DNA from: Palleronia rufa
GTDB lineage: Bacteria > Pseudomonadota > Alphaproteobacteria > Rhodobacterales > Rhodobacteraceae
NCBI RefSeq assembly: GCF_000743715.1
Contig: NZ_JQEY01000015.1
Coordinates: 117-64,116, forward strand
Length of the DNA: 64,000 bases
Reading direction: 5' to 3'
The position numbers were made by a program, and so were the translations under genes. The stretch's first letter is position 1. Every line of letters begins with the position of its first letter. The notes beneath the pieces were generated by a model. The model made no database searches, was not told where the DNA came from, and was given only the letters and a program-made list of their open reading frames with translations. This document shows, in pieces, positions 24,757-35,066 of this stretch.

Positions 24757-24999
24757 GGAACCCTCTCGGCTCGGTGTCTTCCTACGCGGGTCCGCACCGG
24801 GTTCGATGCCCGATTTCGACCCATTCCCGCGCCCCTGCGACGCCTATGTAGGCAATCTTCGCGCCGCCGGCCACGATCGGTTGCGGCAATTCGGTTCATG
24901 ATGATCGTGAAACGGTCGCGGGCCCCCGACGGCACGGTCACGGCTTGCAACACGGGCGTGCGGGCCCTACCGTAACCGCAACTGATTGGAGGGCGGCCC
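24757..24999. promoter_or_regulatory. Divergent upstream region of the one-carbon operon and ppx
   Basis: 243 bp between divergent starts. Contains a perfect-arm palindrome GCCTATGTAGGC at 24842-24853, about 90 bp before the virulence-factor-family start, which could be an operator. No SAM-binding riboswitch fold was recognised. Promoter elements not assigned. Confidence 0.35.
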
Positions 25000-26115
25000 A
25001 TGGCGCCCAGGCGTCCCGAAGGTGCGGGCGCGTTCCCGAAGCCGGTCGAGCCGCCGCGCACCACACATGTCGATCCGGCCTCGCTCTACGCGGCGCTCGA
25101 CCTCGGCACGAATTCGTGCCGGATGCTGATTGCCCAGCCCAAGGGCAACCAGTTCCACGTGGTGGACAGCTTCTCGAAGTCGGTCCAGCTGGGCCACGGG
25201 CTGGAGGCGACGGGCCGGCTGTCGCGCGCCTCCATGGACCGGACCGTGCACGCGCTCAAGATCTGCCGCGGCAAGATCGACCGCCGCGGGGTCAGCCATA
25301 TGCGGCTGGTCGCGACAGAGGCGTGCCGGAGGGCCTCCAACGGCGCGCAGTTCCTGGCCAAGGTCGTGCGCGAGACGGGGCTGCGGCTGGACGTCATCGC
25401 CCCGGAGGAAGAGGCGCGGCTGGCGGTGATCTCCTGCGCGCCGCTGGTCTCGACCCGGACCGAGCAGCTGCTGGTGGTGGACATCGGCGGCGGGTCCACC
25501 GAGCTGGTGTGGATCGACCTCACGCGGGTGCCGCGCCACGACCGGCCGCGCGCGATCATGCGCCTGCACGCGGGCTTCAAGCCAGCGGACGGATCGCCGT
25601 TTGCGGCCGCCCGGGTGGTGGACTGGATCTCCGTGCCGCTGGGTGTCGCCACCCTGCGCGAGCAGTTCGACGACGTGCGCAACGATGCCGCGCGGTTCGC
25701 CCTGATGAGCTGGTTCTTTGAGGAAAACCTTGTCAATTTCGCGCCCTATGCCAAGGAGCAGACGCGCGACGGGTTCCAGATCATCGGCACGTCGGGCACC
25801 GTGACCACGGTCGCCGCCAGCCACCTGGGCCTCAAGCGCTACGACCGCAACCGGGTGGACGGGCTTCGGATGACCTCCGACCAGATCGACGCCGTGATCC
25901 GGGACTATCTCAGCCTCGGCCCCGAAGGCCGGCGCAACGATCCGCGCATCGGCCGGGACCGCCACGCGCTGATCATGTCGGGCTCCGCGATCCTGCAGGC
26001 GCTGTTGCGGGTCTGGCCGACGGACCGGCTGTCGGTGGCCGACCGCGGCCTGCGCGAGGGGCTGCTCTATGCGCAGATGTCCGCGGACGGGGTGCTGGAC
26101 GACGGGCCCTACTGA
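25000..26115 (+). CDS. ppx: Ppx/GppA exopolyphosphatase-family protein
   Basis: 371 residues. ASKHA-fold landmarks: YAALDLGTNSCRMLIA (phosphate 1), the VATEACRRASNG region, the catalytic-Glu loop VIAPEEEARLAV, LLVVDIGGGSTELVWIDL (phosphate 2) and IIGTSGTVTTVAASHL. Length equals the short form lacking the C-terminal HD-like domain of E. coli Ppx/GppA. Hydrolyses polyphosphate or pppGpp; the sequence alone does not separate these. Preceded by GGAGGG just before the ATG. Confidence 0.88.
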   Translation: MAPRRPEGAGAFPKPVEPPRTTHVDPASLYAALDLGTNSCRMLIAQPKGNQFHVVDSFSKSVQLGHGLEATGRLSRASMDRTVHALKICRGKIDRRGVSHMRLVATEACRRASNGAQFLAKVVRETGLRLDVIAPEEEARLAVISCAPLVSTRTEQLLVVDIGGGSTELVWIDLTRVPRHDRPRAIMRLHAGFKPADGSPFAAARVVDWISVPLGVATLREQFDDVRNDAARFALMSWFFEENLVNFAPYAKEQTRDGFQIIGTSGTVTTVAASHLGLKRYDRNRVDGLRMTSDQIDAVIRDYLSLGPEGRRNDPRIGRDRHALIMSGSAILQALLRVWPTDRLSVADRGLREGLLYAQMSADGVLDDGPY

Positions 26116-26153
26116 CGCGCCTGGGGCCGGGTCCGACAGCCGCGCGGCAAACG

Positions 26154-26507
26154 TCAGGCCGATACGGTGACAAGCTCGGTGAACCCGCCGAAGATCATGC
26201 GCCGGCCGTCGAAGGGCATGTCGCCCATCCCCTCGCCCCCGCCGGACATCATCTTTTCCCAGCCGGCGTCCCGGGTCGCCTTGTCCGGCCACAGGATCCG
26301 GCTGGCGACGACGGTTTCCCCCGGCGCGGCTTTCACCGCCATGGGAAGGGACGTGACCTCTCCGTCCGGAATGTCGTCGCCCCAGTAATCCGCGACCTCC
26401 AGGGCGCCAAGGCTCAGGATGTAGCTGCCGGCCTTTTCGCAAAAGGCCCTGTAGGCGTCCCGCCTCTCGTCCGGCACCGACGCGATGCTGATGTCCGCAT
26501 AGGCCAT
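26154..26507 (-). CDS. DUF1428 family protein
   Basis: 117 residues from ATG 26507 with GGGAGA upstream. Dimeric alpha/beta-barrel-like family: ALEVADYWGDDIPDGEVTSL, VASRILWPDKATRDAGWEKM, PFDGRRMIFGGF. The family resembles E. coli YbaA; the molecular role is unknown. Monocistronic, convergent with ppx. Confidence 0.85.
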   Translation of the reverse strand: MAYADISIASVPDERRDAYRAFCEKAGSYILSLGALEVADYWGDDIPDGEVTSLPMAVKAAPGETVVASRILWPDKATRDAGWEKMMSGGGEGMGDMPFDGRRMIFGGFTELVTVSA

Positions 26508-26712
26508 GATCCTGTCTCCCTGCGCTGTGTGAACCGCGCCCCGATCCTGCGCCGGGATCCCGCGCGGGACAAGCGCCGGGTCGGGCGCGGCCGATGCGGC
26601 ACGGCCGGCCCCTCCGCGCGCGACAGGCAGGCGGGGCGCGTAGTGCTTTCGTTTGAGTTGCATCGCGCGCGCCGATGCGCTGGAGTGGTCCCGGTCAGGG
26701 AGGACATTTCAC

Positions 26713-27906
26713 ATGACACGTTCAACGACTGCACTTGCCGCGATCCTCGCCCTCGCTTCCGCGCCGGTCCTGGCGCAGGACGAGCCCGAAAAGGGCAGCC
26801 CGCTGGAGGGACGGCCCGACACCCCGGCCGCCCAGGAACTGGCGCCCGAAACGCCGCCCGCCCTGCCCACGGCAGAGGCCGATCTGCCGCTCGACATGCT
26901 CAAGGCGCCCGAAGGCTTCTCGGTCGAGGTCTATGCCAGCGGCATCGACAACGCGCGCACCCTGCGGGTCGCCGACGACGGGACCGTTTTCGTCGGCAAC
27001 TGGCAGGGCAACGACGTCTATGTGATCCCGGCCGGCGGCGGCGAGCCGCGGAAGATCTACGAGGATCTGGACTGGCCCAACGGGCTCGCGCTGCATGACG
27101 GCGATCTCTACATCGCCGAGCACACCCAGATCTCGGTCGCCGAGAACATCATGGACAACCTCGACAGCCCGCCGGAGCTCAAGGTGATCTACGACGAGCT
27201 GGGCGAGCCGCGTCCCCACGGCTGGCGGTACCTGGCCGTGGGACCGGACGAACAGCTCTACGTGTCGAATTCCGCGCCCTGCAACATCTGCGCGCGCGAG
27301 GAGGGGTTCGGAGAGATCCGCCGCATGGGACTCGACGGGTCCGGCGCCGAACCGATCCTGACGGGTATGCGCAACACCGTCGGCTTCGACTTCAACCCGG
27401 AGACCGGCAACCTGTGGTTCACCGACAACCAGCGCGACTGGCTCTCGGAGGACATCCCGGAGGATGAGCTGAACGTCCTGACCGAAGAGGGGCAGGATTT
27501 CGGATTTCCCTACTGCCACAACGGGCTCTACACCGATCCTGAATTCGGCTGGGGCCGTCAGTGCAGCGAATTCACGGATCCCGTGGCCCTGCTCGGGCCG
27601 CACACGGCGCCGCTCGGGATGCGGTTCTACACCGCCGACGCCTTCCCCGAACAGTACCGCGGCCAGATCTTCATCGCCAAGCACGGCCCATGGAACCGCA
27701 CCCGGAAGGAAGGGGCCGAAGTCGCCGTCGCCTATCTCGACGGTGAGACGGGGATCGAGCGGACCGAGCCGTTCCTGACCGGCTTCATCCAGGACAATGA
27801 GTATGTCGGGCGGCCCGTGGACGTGGAATGGCTGCCCGACGGCTCCATGCTGGTCTCCGACGACTGGAACGGCGCCGTCTACCGCGTGAGCTACGATGGC
27901 TCCTGA
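26713..27906 (+). CDS. PQQ-dependent sugar dehydrogenase (sorbosone/glucose dehydrogenase-like), periplasmic
   Basis: 397 residues from ATG 26713 (GGGAGG upstream). Signal peptide 1-22 (LAAILALASAPVLAQ), a Pro/Glu-rich spacer (about 23-65), then a six-bladed propeller: FSVEVYASGIDNARTLRVAD, PNGLALHDGDLYIAEH, PHGWRYLAVGPDEQLYVSNS, NTVGFDFNPETGNLWFTDN, GFPYCHNG and AKHGPWNRT. These match the soluble PQQ-glucose/sorbosone dehydrogenase family. Its start overlaps nothing upstream; its end overlaps the cytochrome gene, the natural electron acceptor. The sugar substrate is unknown. Confidence 0.85.
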   Translation: MTRSTTALAAILALASAPVLAQDEPEKGSPLEGRPDTPAAQELAPETPPALPTAEADLPLDMLKAPEGFSVEVYASGIDNARTLRVADDGTVFVGNWQGNDVYVIPAGGGEPRKIYEDLDWPNGLALHDGDLYIAEHTQISVAENIMDNLDSPPELKVIYDELGEPRPHGWRYLAVGPDEQLYVSNSAPCNICAREEGFGEIRRMGLDGSGAEPILTGMRNTVGFDFNPETGNLWFTDNQRDWLSEDIPEDELNVLTEEGQDFGFPYCHNGLYTDPEFGWGRQCSEFTDPVALLGPHTAPLGMRFYTADAFPEQYRGQIFIAKHGPWNRTRKEGAEVAVAYLDGETGIERTEPFLTGFIQDNEYVGRPVDVEWLPDGSMLVSDDWNGAVYRVSYDGS

Positions 27907-28468
27907 GGGATGGATCGCCGCCGGTCTCGCCATTCTGGCGGGGCCGGCGGTGGCGCAGGGGTTCGAGGAGACGAAAGAGCAATGCGTGGCCTGCCACGCG
28001 GCCGAATCCGCCGCGCCGGAGACGCCGCTCCTCGGCGGGATCGACGAGAAATACGCCCTTCTGCAACTCGTCGCGTTCCGCGAGGGCAACCGCGCGGGCG
28101 ACGTCATGCCGGCCATGGTGGACGGGTTCTCCAACGACGATCTGCGCGCGGCCGCCGCATGGGTGGCCTCGCTCGATCCGCCCGCCGCGCCCGAGACGGG
28201 CGCTGATGTGGACATGGAGGCCGGCCGTCGGCTGGCCGAGAGCAATCGCTGCAACGTCTGCCACAAGGCCGACTACCGCGGGGGCGACCAGATCCCGCCG
28301 CTGAGAAACCAGCACGCCGCCTATCTCGAGTCGTCGCTGCTCGACTACAAGGCCGAGCGCCGCATCGGCGACCGCGCCGCCATGGTCGAAATCGCCCAGG
28401 CCCTGTCAGACGATGAGATCGCCACCCTCGCCGGGTTCCTCGCGACCCTGCCGGCGGCATCCGAATGA
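27896..28468 (+). CDS. Diheme cytochrome c (c4-like), periplasmic
   Basis: 190 residues. Signal peptide about 1-20 (GLAILAGPAVAQ). Two heme motifs CVACH (about residue 32) and CNVCH (about 119), each in a class I cytochrome c domain with Met ligand candidates (DVMPAMVD in domain 1). The start lies inside the sugar dehydrogenase 3' end (11-nt overlap). The two likely form a periplasmic oxidation pair passing electrons to the respiratory chain. Its 3' end is tandemly duplicated just downstream. Confidence 0.88.
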   Translation: MAPEGWIAAGLAILAGPAVAQGFEETKEQCVACHAAESAAPETPLLGGIDEKYALLQLVAFREGNRAGDVMPAMVDGFSNDDLRAAAAWVASLDPPAAPETGADVDMEAGRRLAESNRCNVCHKADYRGGDQIPPLRNQHAAYLESSLLDYKAERRIGDRAAMVEIAQALSDDEIATLAGFLATLPAASE

Positions 28469-28784
28469 GATGACGGCCCCGGCCGCGGGGATCGCGGCAG
28501 GGGGCGGCCCGCCGGGCCACGGCCGCGCGCGGGGCGCTGTTGACCGGATCGCTGTAGGCGTCGCTGCTCGACGACAAGGCCGAGCGCCGCATCGGCGACC
28601 GCGCCGCCATGGTCGAAATCGCCCAGACCCTGTCAGACGATGAGATCGCGACCCTCGCCGGGTTCCTCGCGACCCTGCCGGCGGCATCCGTATGAGATGA
28701 CGGCCCCGGCCGCGGGGATCGCTGCCGGGGGGCAACCCGCCGGGCCACGGCCGCGCGCGGAGCGCCGTTGACCGGATCGCTTTA
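28332..28784 (+). repeat. 227-bp tandem duplication of the cytochrome c 3' end and downstream DNA
   Basis: Unit 1 runs from about 28332 (inside the cytochrome gene) to 28558. Unit 2 runs from 28559 to about 28784. Offsets of several exact blocks (CGTCGCTGCTCGAC, GCCGAGCGCCGCATCGGCGA, CGGGTTCCTCGCGACCCTGC) are 227 bp. The copies differ by scattered substitutions and small changes after the stop codon. Unit 2 keeps the last 45 or so codons of the gene but is not attached to a start, so it is a dead gene fragment. Confidence 0.9.
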
Positions 28785-29059
28785 CCTGTCCTGCGGGGTG
28801 CCGTCACGCGGGGCGCCGTTGACCGGAACGCTGTACCGGTCCTGCGGGGTGCCGTCGCGCGGATCGCTGTGCCGGTCCTGCGGAGGTGCCGTCGCGCGCG
28901 GGGGCAGCCGGCCGTTCCGTCCGGCGTTCCCGGGCGCGACCGGATCCAGGGGGCCGGTCCGCAGGGTGCGGACGTCCGCCCGGACCCGCCTCCCGGAAAG
29001 GCCGGGTTCCGGGACCCGGCCCCGGCGCCTCCGGAACGCCCCTCAGCGCCGGGCGCGGG
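28469..29059. other. Non-coding interval built from repeats
   Basis: 591 bp between the cytochrome stop and the IalB stop. Filled by the second copy of the 227-bp duplication, the 51-bp repeats and a GC-rich tail. No intact gene; short open frames are remnants of the cytochrome copy. Confidence 0.7.
28762..28899 (+). repeat. Short tandem repeats of about 51 bp
   Basis: The block GCGCCGTTGACCGGA with GTCCTGCGGGGTGCCGTC following starts at 28762 and again at 28813 (51-bp period). A third copy from about 28861 has lost the first 15 bp. The repeats begin where the 227-bp duplication ends. Confidence 0.8.
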
Positions 29060-29776
29060 TCACTCGCCCGCCGTATTGGCCTTCGCCACGGCGTCGTAAC
29101 CGGCGGTAAAGCCGGACAGCGAGATCGTCAGCTCGATCTGCTGGTCCGGCGCGGCGGCGGGCACGATGACCATCGTCGCGGCGGATCCGCGCTTGAACTG
29201 GTCCACTTCGGCCTGCGTGAACCCCACCCGGGCGAAACATCCCTGCTGGGCGCAGAAGTCGAACGGATAGCGCCGCGACTGGCCGCCATCGACAGAGATC
29301 GTGACGGCGCGGGTCAGCAATGTCTCCAGCGGTGTGATGATGGTCGATCCGGCCGCCGCCTCGCGCCCCTGGGGCAGGGGAAAGACGCTCATCTCCGCCA
29401 CCGCGTTGCCGTTGTCGTCCTTGAGAAGCTGGTAGAGCTGGCAGGGATCGGTGCCCTCTGCGGTGCGGACGCAGCGCTGCTCCCAGTCGCCGAAGGTGCC
29501 GGCGGCGTAGGAGGATCCCGGCCCGGCCTGGGGCGCGTCGGCGGGCTCTCCCATGTTCAGCCCGTCGGTGCCGGACGGCTCGACCACCTGCGGCTGGTCG
29601 CCCGTGGCGGGCGCCTCCGGGCTGCCGGCGCCGTCGGCGGCGGGGGTGTCGGCCTGGGGGGTGTCGGCCTCCTGCGCCTGCGGGGCGGCGGGCGGGGTCT
29701 CTGCATCCTGGGCTGCGACAGGTCCGCCGCCGGCCAGCAGCGCTGCCAGAAAGATCGGCTTCAGGAGATCGGGCAT
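29060..29776 (-). CDS. Invasion-associated locus B (IalB) family periplasmic protein
   Basis: 238 residues. Signal peptide (about 1-23, FLAALLAGGGPVAAQ), a long low-complexity Ala/Pro/Asp/Glu/Gln linker (about 24-92), then the IalB domain: FGDWEQRCVRT, DPCQLYQLLKDDNGN, AEMSVFPLP, ISVDGGQSRRYPFDFCAQQGCFARVGF. Cysteine pairs suggest disulfides. IalB-family proteins are common in free-living alphaproteobacteria; a virulence role is not implied. Confidence 0.88.
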   Translation of the reverse strand: MPDLLKPIFLAALLAGGGPVAAQDAETPPAAPQAQEADTPQADTPAADGAGSPEAPATGDQPQVVEPSGTDGLNMGEPADAPQAGPGSSYAAGTFGDWEQRCVRTAEGTDPCQLYQLLKDDNGNAVAEMSVFPLPQGREAAAGSTIITPLETLLTRAVTISVDGGQSRRYPFDFCAQQGCFARVGFTQAEVDQFKRGSAATMVIVPAAAPDQQIELTISLSGFTAGYDAVAKANTAGE

Positions 29777-30303
29777 TGTGGGTCCATCGGTTGTTGCTCG
29801 AATTGAGGGGCCATGTATCAGGAAGCCCGCGCCCTGTCAGGTCTCATTCGCGGCACCGGCCGGACGTGAAAAAGGCCCCTCAAGAGGGGCCTTTTCCCTA
29901 TGCTTTCTCCCTGGCGGACTGGCCAGTTATCATTGATTGCGCGGACGCTACGGACTTCGTTTCATTCCGTCAACAGCGAAGTTCCGCCGATAGGGCGGCC
30001 GGCGCGCTTTGCGCGCGGGGCGCGAAGATCCGCCGTCCCGCTCGCCCGTTTTCCGGGCCGCGGGCCCGCGCACAAGGCTGGCGGACGGGCGCCGGGCCTG
30101 TATGCTGGGCCGGACCATCCGCAAGAGGGCACAGGGACGATGGAGAGCGTTTTCGCAGGCGGCGGGCCGGAGCGCGCAGGGCCGCAGACGCTTTCGCTGC
30201 CCGGTGGACCGTCTCCGGGGCGGTCGTCACGCAACCTCGGGGGCGCCACGGGCAGGCGGATCCTGCGCCGTCTCCCCGGTTCGCTTTCAAGGGACGCCAG
30301 CAG
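29777..30303. other. Interval between IalB and the methyltransferase gene
   Basis: 527 bp. Holds the divergent promoters of both genes and an orphan terminator-like hairpin at about 29869-29896. The rest is GC-rich with no supported gene; a 55-codon frame ending in ATGA with the methyltransferase start was considered and rejected. Confidence 0.4.
29869..29896. terminator. Orphan bidirectional terminator-like hairpin
   Basis: AAAAGGCCCCT-CAAG-AGGGGCCTTTT: a 10-bp stem with A- and T-runs on both sides. The T-run is longer when read on the minus strand. No gene ends here on either strand, so it may terminate an unannotated small RNA or shield the divergent genes. Confidence 0.65.
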
Positions 30304-31122
30304 ATGAACAACGACGAACAGCGCGCCTACTGGAGCGGTGAGGTGGGCACCCGCTGGGCCACGCTCGGCTCTGTGATCGACACCAGCTTCGCGCCGGTGA
30401 CGGAGGCCATCGTCGCAGAGGCCGACCTGACCGGCACGCACGCGGTTCTGGACGTGGGCTGCGGCGGCGGCGCGCTGACCCGCGCGCTGGCCGCGCGGGC
30501 GCGGCAGGTGACCGGCGTCGATGTTTCCGCACCGATGCTGGCGACGGCCCGCGCCGCCGCCGTCCCGAACACGCGGTTCCTGGAGGCCGACGCGCAGATC
30601 CATGCAGCGTGGGACGACCGGTTCGACCGGATCGTGTCCCGCTTCGGCGTCATGTTCTTTGCCGATACCGTCGCCGCCTTCGCCAACCTGCACCGCGCCG
30701 CGGCGCCGGACGGCCGCCTGATCGTCGCCGCCTGGGGCCCGGCCGAGGCGAACCCGTGGTTCACCGTGCCCCGCGCCGCCGCCGTGGCCAGGCTGGGACC
30801 TGTGCAGGACGATCCGGACGCGCCCGGCCCGTTCCGCTTTCGCGACGCCGGCCGGGTGGTGGACTGGCTGTCCCGGGCCGGCTGGCGCGACGCTGCGGCC
30901 ACGCCGCTGGACCTGTCGCTGACCCCGCCCGGCTCTCCGGCCGAGGTCGCGGCCTTTTCCACCCGGATCGGCGGTGCGTCCCGCGTGCTCTCTGCCCACG
31001 GCGCCGATGAGGCCGCGCGCTCGGCTGTCGCGCGCGACCTGGAGCCTGCCTTCGCCGCGATGACCGGCATGGGCGGCACCCGCGTGCCGGCCCGGATCAA
31101 CCTGTTCACCGCCCGGGCCTGA
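30304..31122 (+). CDS. Class I SAM-dependent methyltransferase
   Basis: 272 residues from ATG 30304 (AGGGA upstream). SAM-binding motif [19 protein letters not shown], motif II about [11 protein letters not shown], then [20 protein letters not shown] and a C-terminal substrate domain. Close to UbiE/phosphoethanolamine-type small-molecule methyltransferases, but the substrate is not identifiable. Followed 43 bp later by tgt. Confidence 0.8.
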   Translation: MNNDEQRAYWSGEVGTRWATLGSVIDTSFAPVTEAIVAEADLTGTHAVLDVGCGGGALTRALAARARQVTGVDVSAPMLATARAAAVPNTRFLEADAQIHAAWDDRFDRIVSRFGVMFFADTVAAFANLHRAAAPDGRLIVAAWGPAEANPWFTVPRAAAVARLGPVQDDPDAPGPFRFRDAGRVVDWLSRAGWRDAAATPLDLSLTPPGSPAEVAAFSTRIGGASRVLSAHGADEAARSAVARDLEPAFAAMTGMGGTRVPARINLFTARA

Positions 31123-31165
31123 GCCGGGCTTTGCACTGGCGCGCGATTTGCGGCACAGGGGCGGC

Positions 31166-32290
31166 ATGGGATTTTCCTTCAGCCTCCATGCCACCGACGG
31201 CGCCGCCCGCACCGGCGCCGTGCGGACGCCGCGCGGTGAGATCCGCACCCCCGCCTTCATGCCGGTGGGCACCGCGGCGACCGTCAAGGCGATGCTGCCG
31301 GGCAGCGTCCGCGCCACCGGGGCCGACATCCTGCTGGGCAACACCTACCACCTGATGCTGCGTCCGGGGGCGGAACGGATCGCCCGTCTGGGCGGGCTTC
31401 ACCGTTTCATGAACTGGGACCGGCCGATCCTGACCGATTCCGGCGGCTTCCAGGTGATGAGCCTGGCCGACCTGCGCAAGCTGACCGAGGACGGGGTGAC
31501 CTTCCGCTCGCATATCGACGGTTCGCGCCATGAGCTGACGCCGGAGCGCTCCATGCAGATCCAGAAGCTGCTGGGCTCCGACATCGTGATGGCCTTCGAC
31601 GAGTGCCCCGCGCTGCCCGCCACGGATGCGGCCGTCGCCGCCTCCATGCGCCTGTCCATGGGCTGGGCAGAGCGGTCGCGCGACGCCTTCGGCGACCGCC
31701 CCGGCCACGCGCTCTTCGGGATCATGCAGGGCGGCGTGACGCGGGACTTGCGTGAGGAATCGGCCCGCGCGCTCACCGCCATCGGTTTTCACGGCTACGC
31801 CATCGGCGGGCTGGCGGTGGGAGAGGGGCAGGAAGCCATGTTCGGCGTGCTCGACTACGCGCCCGGCCTGCTGCCCAGGGACGCCCCCCGCTATCTGATG
31901 GGAGTGGGCAAGCCCGACGACATCGTGGGCGCGGTGAAGCGCGGCGTCGACATGATGGACTGCGTGCTGCCCTCGCGTTCCGGGCGGACCGGACAGGCCT
32001 GGACCCGGCGCGGGCAGGTCAACCTCAAGAACGCGCGCCATGCCGACGACCCGCGCCCGCTGGACGACGCCTGCGCCTGTCCGGCCTGCCGCGGCTATTC
32101 GCGCGCCTATCTCCACCACGTCCACCGCGCCGGTGAGATGATCGCGGGAATGCTGCTGACCTGGCACAACCTGCACTACTATCAGGACCTCATGGCCGGG
32201 ATGCGCGACGCCATCGCCGAAGGCCGGTTCGGCGCGTGGGAGGCCGGGTTCCACGCCGAGCGCGACGCGGGCGACATCGCCCCCCTGTGA
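31166..32290 (+). CDS. tgt: tRNA-guanine transglycosylase
   Basis: 374 residues, standard bacterial Tgt. Start ATG 31166 ([17 protein letters not shown]). TIM-barrel signatures: [40 protein letters not shown] with the catalytic Asp, [33 protein letters not shown] with the nucleophile region, and the zinc site [16 protein letters not shown]. Exchanges guanine-34 for preQ1 in tRNAs with GUN anticodons. No queuosine biosynthesis genes are in the window. Confidence 0.97.
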   Translation: MGFSFSLHATDGAARTGAVRTPRGEIRTPAFMPVGTAATVKAMLPGSVRATGADILLGNTYHLMLRPGAERIARLGGLHRFMNWDRPILTDSGGFQVMSLADLRKLTEDGVTFRSHIDGSRHELTPERSMQIQKLLGSDIVMAFDECPALPATDAAVAASMRLSMGWAERSRDAFGDRPGHALFGIMQGGVTRDLREESARALTAIGFHGYAIGGLAVGEGQEAMFGVLDYAPGLLPRDAPRYLMGVGKPDDIVGAVKRGVDMMDCVLPSRSGRTGQAWTRRGQVNLKNARHADDPRPLDDACACPACRGYSRAYLHHVHRAGEMIAGMLLTWHNLHYYQDLMAGMRDAIAEGRFGAWEAGFHAERDAGDIAPL

Positions 32291-32528
32291 TCCGCGCGAC
32301 CGCGTCAAACCGGGCCGGATTCCGGCGCGCGGCGTACGGATCGCGTCCGAAAACGTCCCGCCGTGTACAGAAGTCCCGGCCCATCCGTGCAAACCGCCGT
32401 CTCCGGCGCCGGTCCGGACGGCAGTTGCAGTCCGCCCGCGGAAGCCCCACATTCCCATCGTAAGCCGGAGGGCCGAGCGCGTTGCCGCATGACGGGACCG
32501 ACCGCGCCCTTGCCAAGAAGGAAAACAG

Positions 32529-34934
32529 ATGACCGAGCATACTTACCCCGTCCTGCCCCTGCGCGACATCGTCGTCTTTCCGCACATGATCGTGCCGCTC
32601 TTCGTGGGGCGCGAGAAATCCGTGCGCGCGCTGGAAGAGGTGATGGCCGACGACAAGCAGATCCTGCTTGCCAGCCAGATCGACCCCGGCGTGGACGACC
32701 CCGACACCGATGGGATCTACCGCGTCGGCGTGCTTGCCAACGTGTTGCAATTGCTGAAACTTCCCGACGGAACGGTAAAGGTTCTGGTCGAAGGCCGGGC
32801 GCGGGTGAAGATCAGCGAATTCATCGAGAACGCGCGGTTCTTCGAAGCCCGTGCCGATGAGCTGGCCGAGACGTTCGGCGATGAGGACACGGTGTCCGCC
32901 CTGCTCCGTTCGGTCGGAGAGGAATTCGAGCGCTACGCCAAGGTCAAGAAGAACATCCCCGAAGAGGCGCTGGCGTCGGTCGGAGAGACCTCCGATCCGG
33001 GCAAGCTGGCCGATCTCGTGGCCGGTCACCTTGGCGTGGAGGTCGAGCAGAAGCAGGACCTTCTGGAGACGCTGGAGATCGCCGGCCGCCTTGAGAAGGT
33101 CTATGGCTTGATGCAGGGCGAAGTGTCTGTTCTGCAAGTGGAAAAGAAGATCAAGACCCGCGTCAAGAGCCAGATGGAACGCACCCAGCGCGAATACTAC
33201 CTCAACGAGCAGATGAAGGCGATCCAGAAGGAACTGGGCGACGGAGAGGACGGCGCCGGAGAGGTGGCCGAGCTGGAAGAGCGCATCGCGGCCACCAAAT
33301 TCTCCAAGGAAGCGCGCGAAAAGGCCGAGGCCGAGCTGAAAAAGCTCAAGAACATGAGCCCGATGTCCGCCGAGGCCACGGTGGTGCGCAACTACCTCGA
33401 CTGGATGCTGTCGATCCCGTGGGGCACCAAGTCCCGCGTCAAGAAGGACCTGAACCGCGCCCAGAAGGTGCTCGATGACGACCACTACAGCCTGGAGAAG
33501 GTGAAGGAGCGGATCGTCGAGTATCTGGCCGTGCAGCAACGCTCGAAAAAGCTGAAGGGGCCGATCATGTGCCTCGTCGGTCCTCCGGGCGTGGGCAAGA
33601 CCTCTTTGGGCAAGTCGGTCGCCAAGGCCACCGGGCGCGAGTTCATCCGCATCAGCCTCGGCGGCGTGCGCGACGAATCGGAGATTCGCGGCCACCGCCG
33701 GACCTATATCGGCTCCATGCCCGGCAAGATCATTCAGGCGCTGAAGAAGGCCAAGACCACCAACCCGCTGATCCTGCTCGACGAGATCGACAAGATGGGC
33801 CAGGACTTCCGTGGCGATCCCGCGTCGGCCATGCTGGAGGTGCTCGACCCCGAGCAGAACGCGACCTTCGTGGACCACTACCTTGAGGTCGAATACGATC
33901 TCAGCAACGTCATGTTCCTGACCACGGCGAACTCCTACAACATGCCGGGTCCGCTTCTGGACCGGATGGAGATCATTCCGCTGGCCGGCTATACCGAAGA
34001 TGAGAAGGCAGAGATCGCCAGGCGGCACCTGATCGCCAAGCAGATCAAGAACCACGGCCTGAAAAAGGGTGAGTTCGACATCGAGGACGCGGCGCTGACC
34101 ACGATCATCCGAACGTATACCCGCGAGGCCGGCGTGCGGAACCTTGAGCGCGAGCTGGCCAAGCTGGCGCGCAAGGCGGTCACCAGGATCGTCCGCAAGG
34201 AGGTCGACAAGGTCGTGGTGACGCCCGAAAACCTCGGCGATTTCCTGGGCGTGCCCAAGCACCGCTACGGGCTGGCCGAGGAAGAGGACCAGATCGGCGT
34301 CGTCACGGGACTGGCCTATACATCGGTCGGCGGCGAGCTTTTGCAGATCGAGGCGCTGCGTCTGCCGGGCAAGGGCCGGATGAAGACCACCGGCAAGCTG
34401 GGCGACGTGATGAAGGAGTCCATCGACGCGGCCTCAAGCTTCGTGCGGTCGATCAGCCCCCGGATCGGGGTCAAGCCGCCGAAGTTCGACACGCTGGACA
34501 TCCACGTGCACGTGCCCGAAGGCGCGACGCCGAAGGATGGGCCGTCCGCCGGTCTGGCAATGGTGACCTCCATCGTCTCGGTCCTGACGCAGATCCCGGT
34601 CCGCAAGGACATCGCCATGACGGGTGAGGTCACGCTTCGCGGCAATGCCCTGCCCATCGGCGGGCTGAAGGAAAAGCTGCTGGCGGCCCTCCGGGGCGGC
34701 ATCAAGACGGTGCTGATCCCGGCCGAGAACGAAAAGGATCTGGTCGAGATCCCGGACAATGTGACGAAAGGCCTGACGATCATCCCCGTCCGCCACGTAA
34801 ACGAGGTGCTCGAGCACGCGCTGGTACGAAAGCCCGATCCTGTGGAATGGGACGAGGCCGCTCAGGAGGCCGCGGACGCGGAGCATCGCGCCAGGCTTCA
34901 GGCGGCCGAAAGCTCCATGACCGTCACCCACTGA
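32529..34934 (+). CDS. lon: ATP-dependent protease Lon
   Basis: 801 residues, full length. N-terminal substrate domain ([20 protein letters not shown]), central coiled helices, AAA+ module with Walker [12 protein letters not shown] (about 355-365) and Walker [10 protein letters not shown], then the serine-lysine protease domain with the nucleophile in [11 protein letters not shown] and the Lys in GGLKEKLLA. Degrades misfolded and regulatory proteins. GAAGGAAA precedes the ATG. A strong terminator follows. Confidence 0.98.
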   Translation: MTEHTYPVLPLRDIVVFPHMIVPLFVGREKSVRALEEVMADDKQILLASQIDPGVDDPDTDGIYRVGVLANVLQLLKLPDGTVKVLVEGRARVKISEFIENARFFEARADELAETFGDEDTVSALLRSVGEEFERYAKVKKNIPEEALASVGETSDPGKLADLVAGHLGVEVEQKQDLLETLEIAGRLEKVYGLMQGEVSVLQVEKKIKTRVKSQMERTQREYYLNEQMKAIQKELGDGEDGAGEVAELEERIAATKFSKEAREKAEAELKKLKNMSPMSAEATVVRNYLDWMLSIPWGTKSRVKKDLNRAQKVLDDDHYSLEKVKERIVEYLAVQQRSKKLKGPIMCLVGPPGVGKTSLGKSVAKATGREFIRISLGGVRDESEIRGHRRTYIGSMPGKIIQALKKAKTTNPLILLDEIDKMGQDFRGDPASAMLEVLDPEQNATFVDHYLEVEYDLSNVMFLTTANSYNMPGPLLDRMEIIPLAGYTEDEKAEIARRHLIAKQIKNHGLKKGEFDIEDAALTTIIRTYTREAGVRNLERELAKLARKAVTRIVRKEVDKVVVTPENLGDFLGVPKHRYGLAEEEDQIGVVTGLAYTSVGGELLQIEALRLPGKGRMKTTGKLGDVMKESIDAASSFVRSISPRIGVKPPKFDTLDIHVHVPEGATPKDGPSAGLAMVTSIVSVLTQIPVRKDIAMTGEVTLRGNALPIGGLKEKLLAALRGGIKTVLIPAENEKDLVEIPDNVTKGLTIIPVRHVNEVLEHALVRKPDPVEWDEAAQEAADAEHRARLQAAESSMTVTH

Positions 34935-35000
34935 CGCGACGGATATTGGCAAAGCCCCTCGGTCTGCGTCCGATGCGGTCCGCGGGAGGTTCCGGATCCT

Positions 35001-35034
35001 GACCTGTCGCGTCCGTCGCGGCAGGTCTTTTTTT
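35001..35034 (+). terminator. Rho-independent terminator of lon
   Basis: GACCTGTCGCG-TCCG-TCGCGGCAGGTC-type hairpin (11-bp stem with one G-T mismatch) followed by seven T, 66 bp after the lon stop. Confidence 0.92.
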
Positions 35035-35066
35035 GTTGGCCTGGTCGTGCCCCCGGAGTGGGACGG

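Noticed and set aside
24757-24999. SAM riboswitch before the methionine operon
   Set aside because: No recognisable SAM-II or related motif; only a short palindrome is present.
30140-30307. 55-codon frame overlapping the methyltransferase start by ATGA
   Set aside because: Weak ribosome site and low-complexity Arg/Gly/Ser composition typical of GC-rich noise; no domain.
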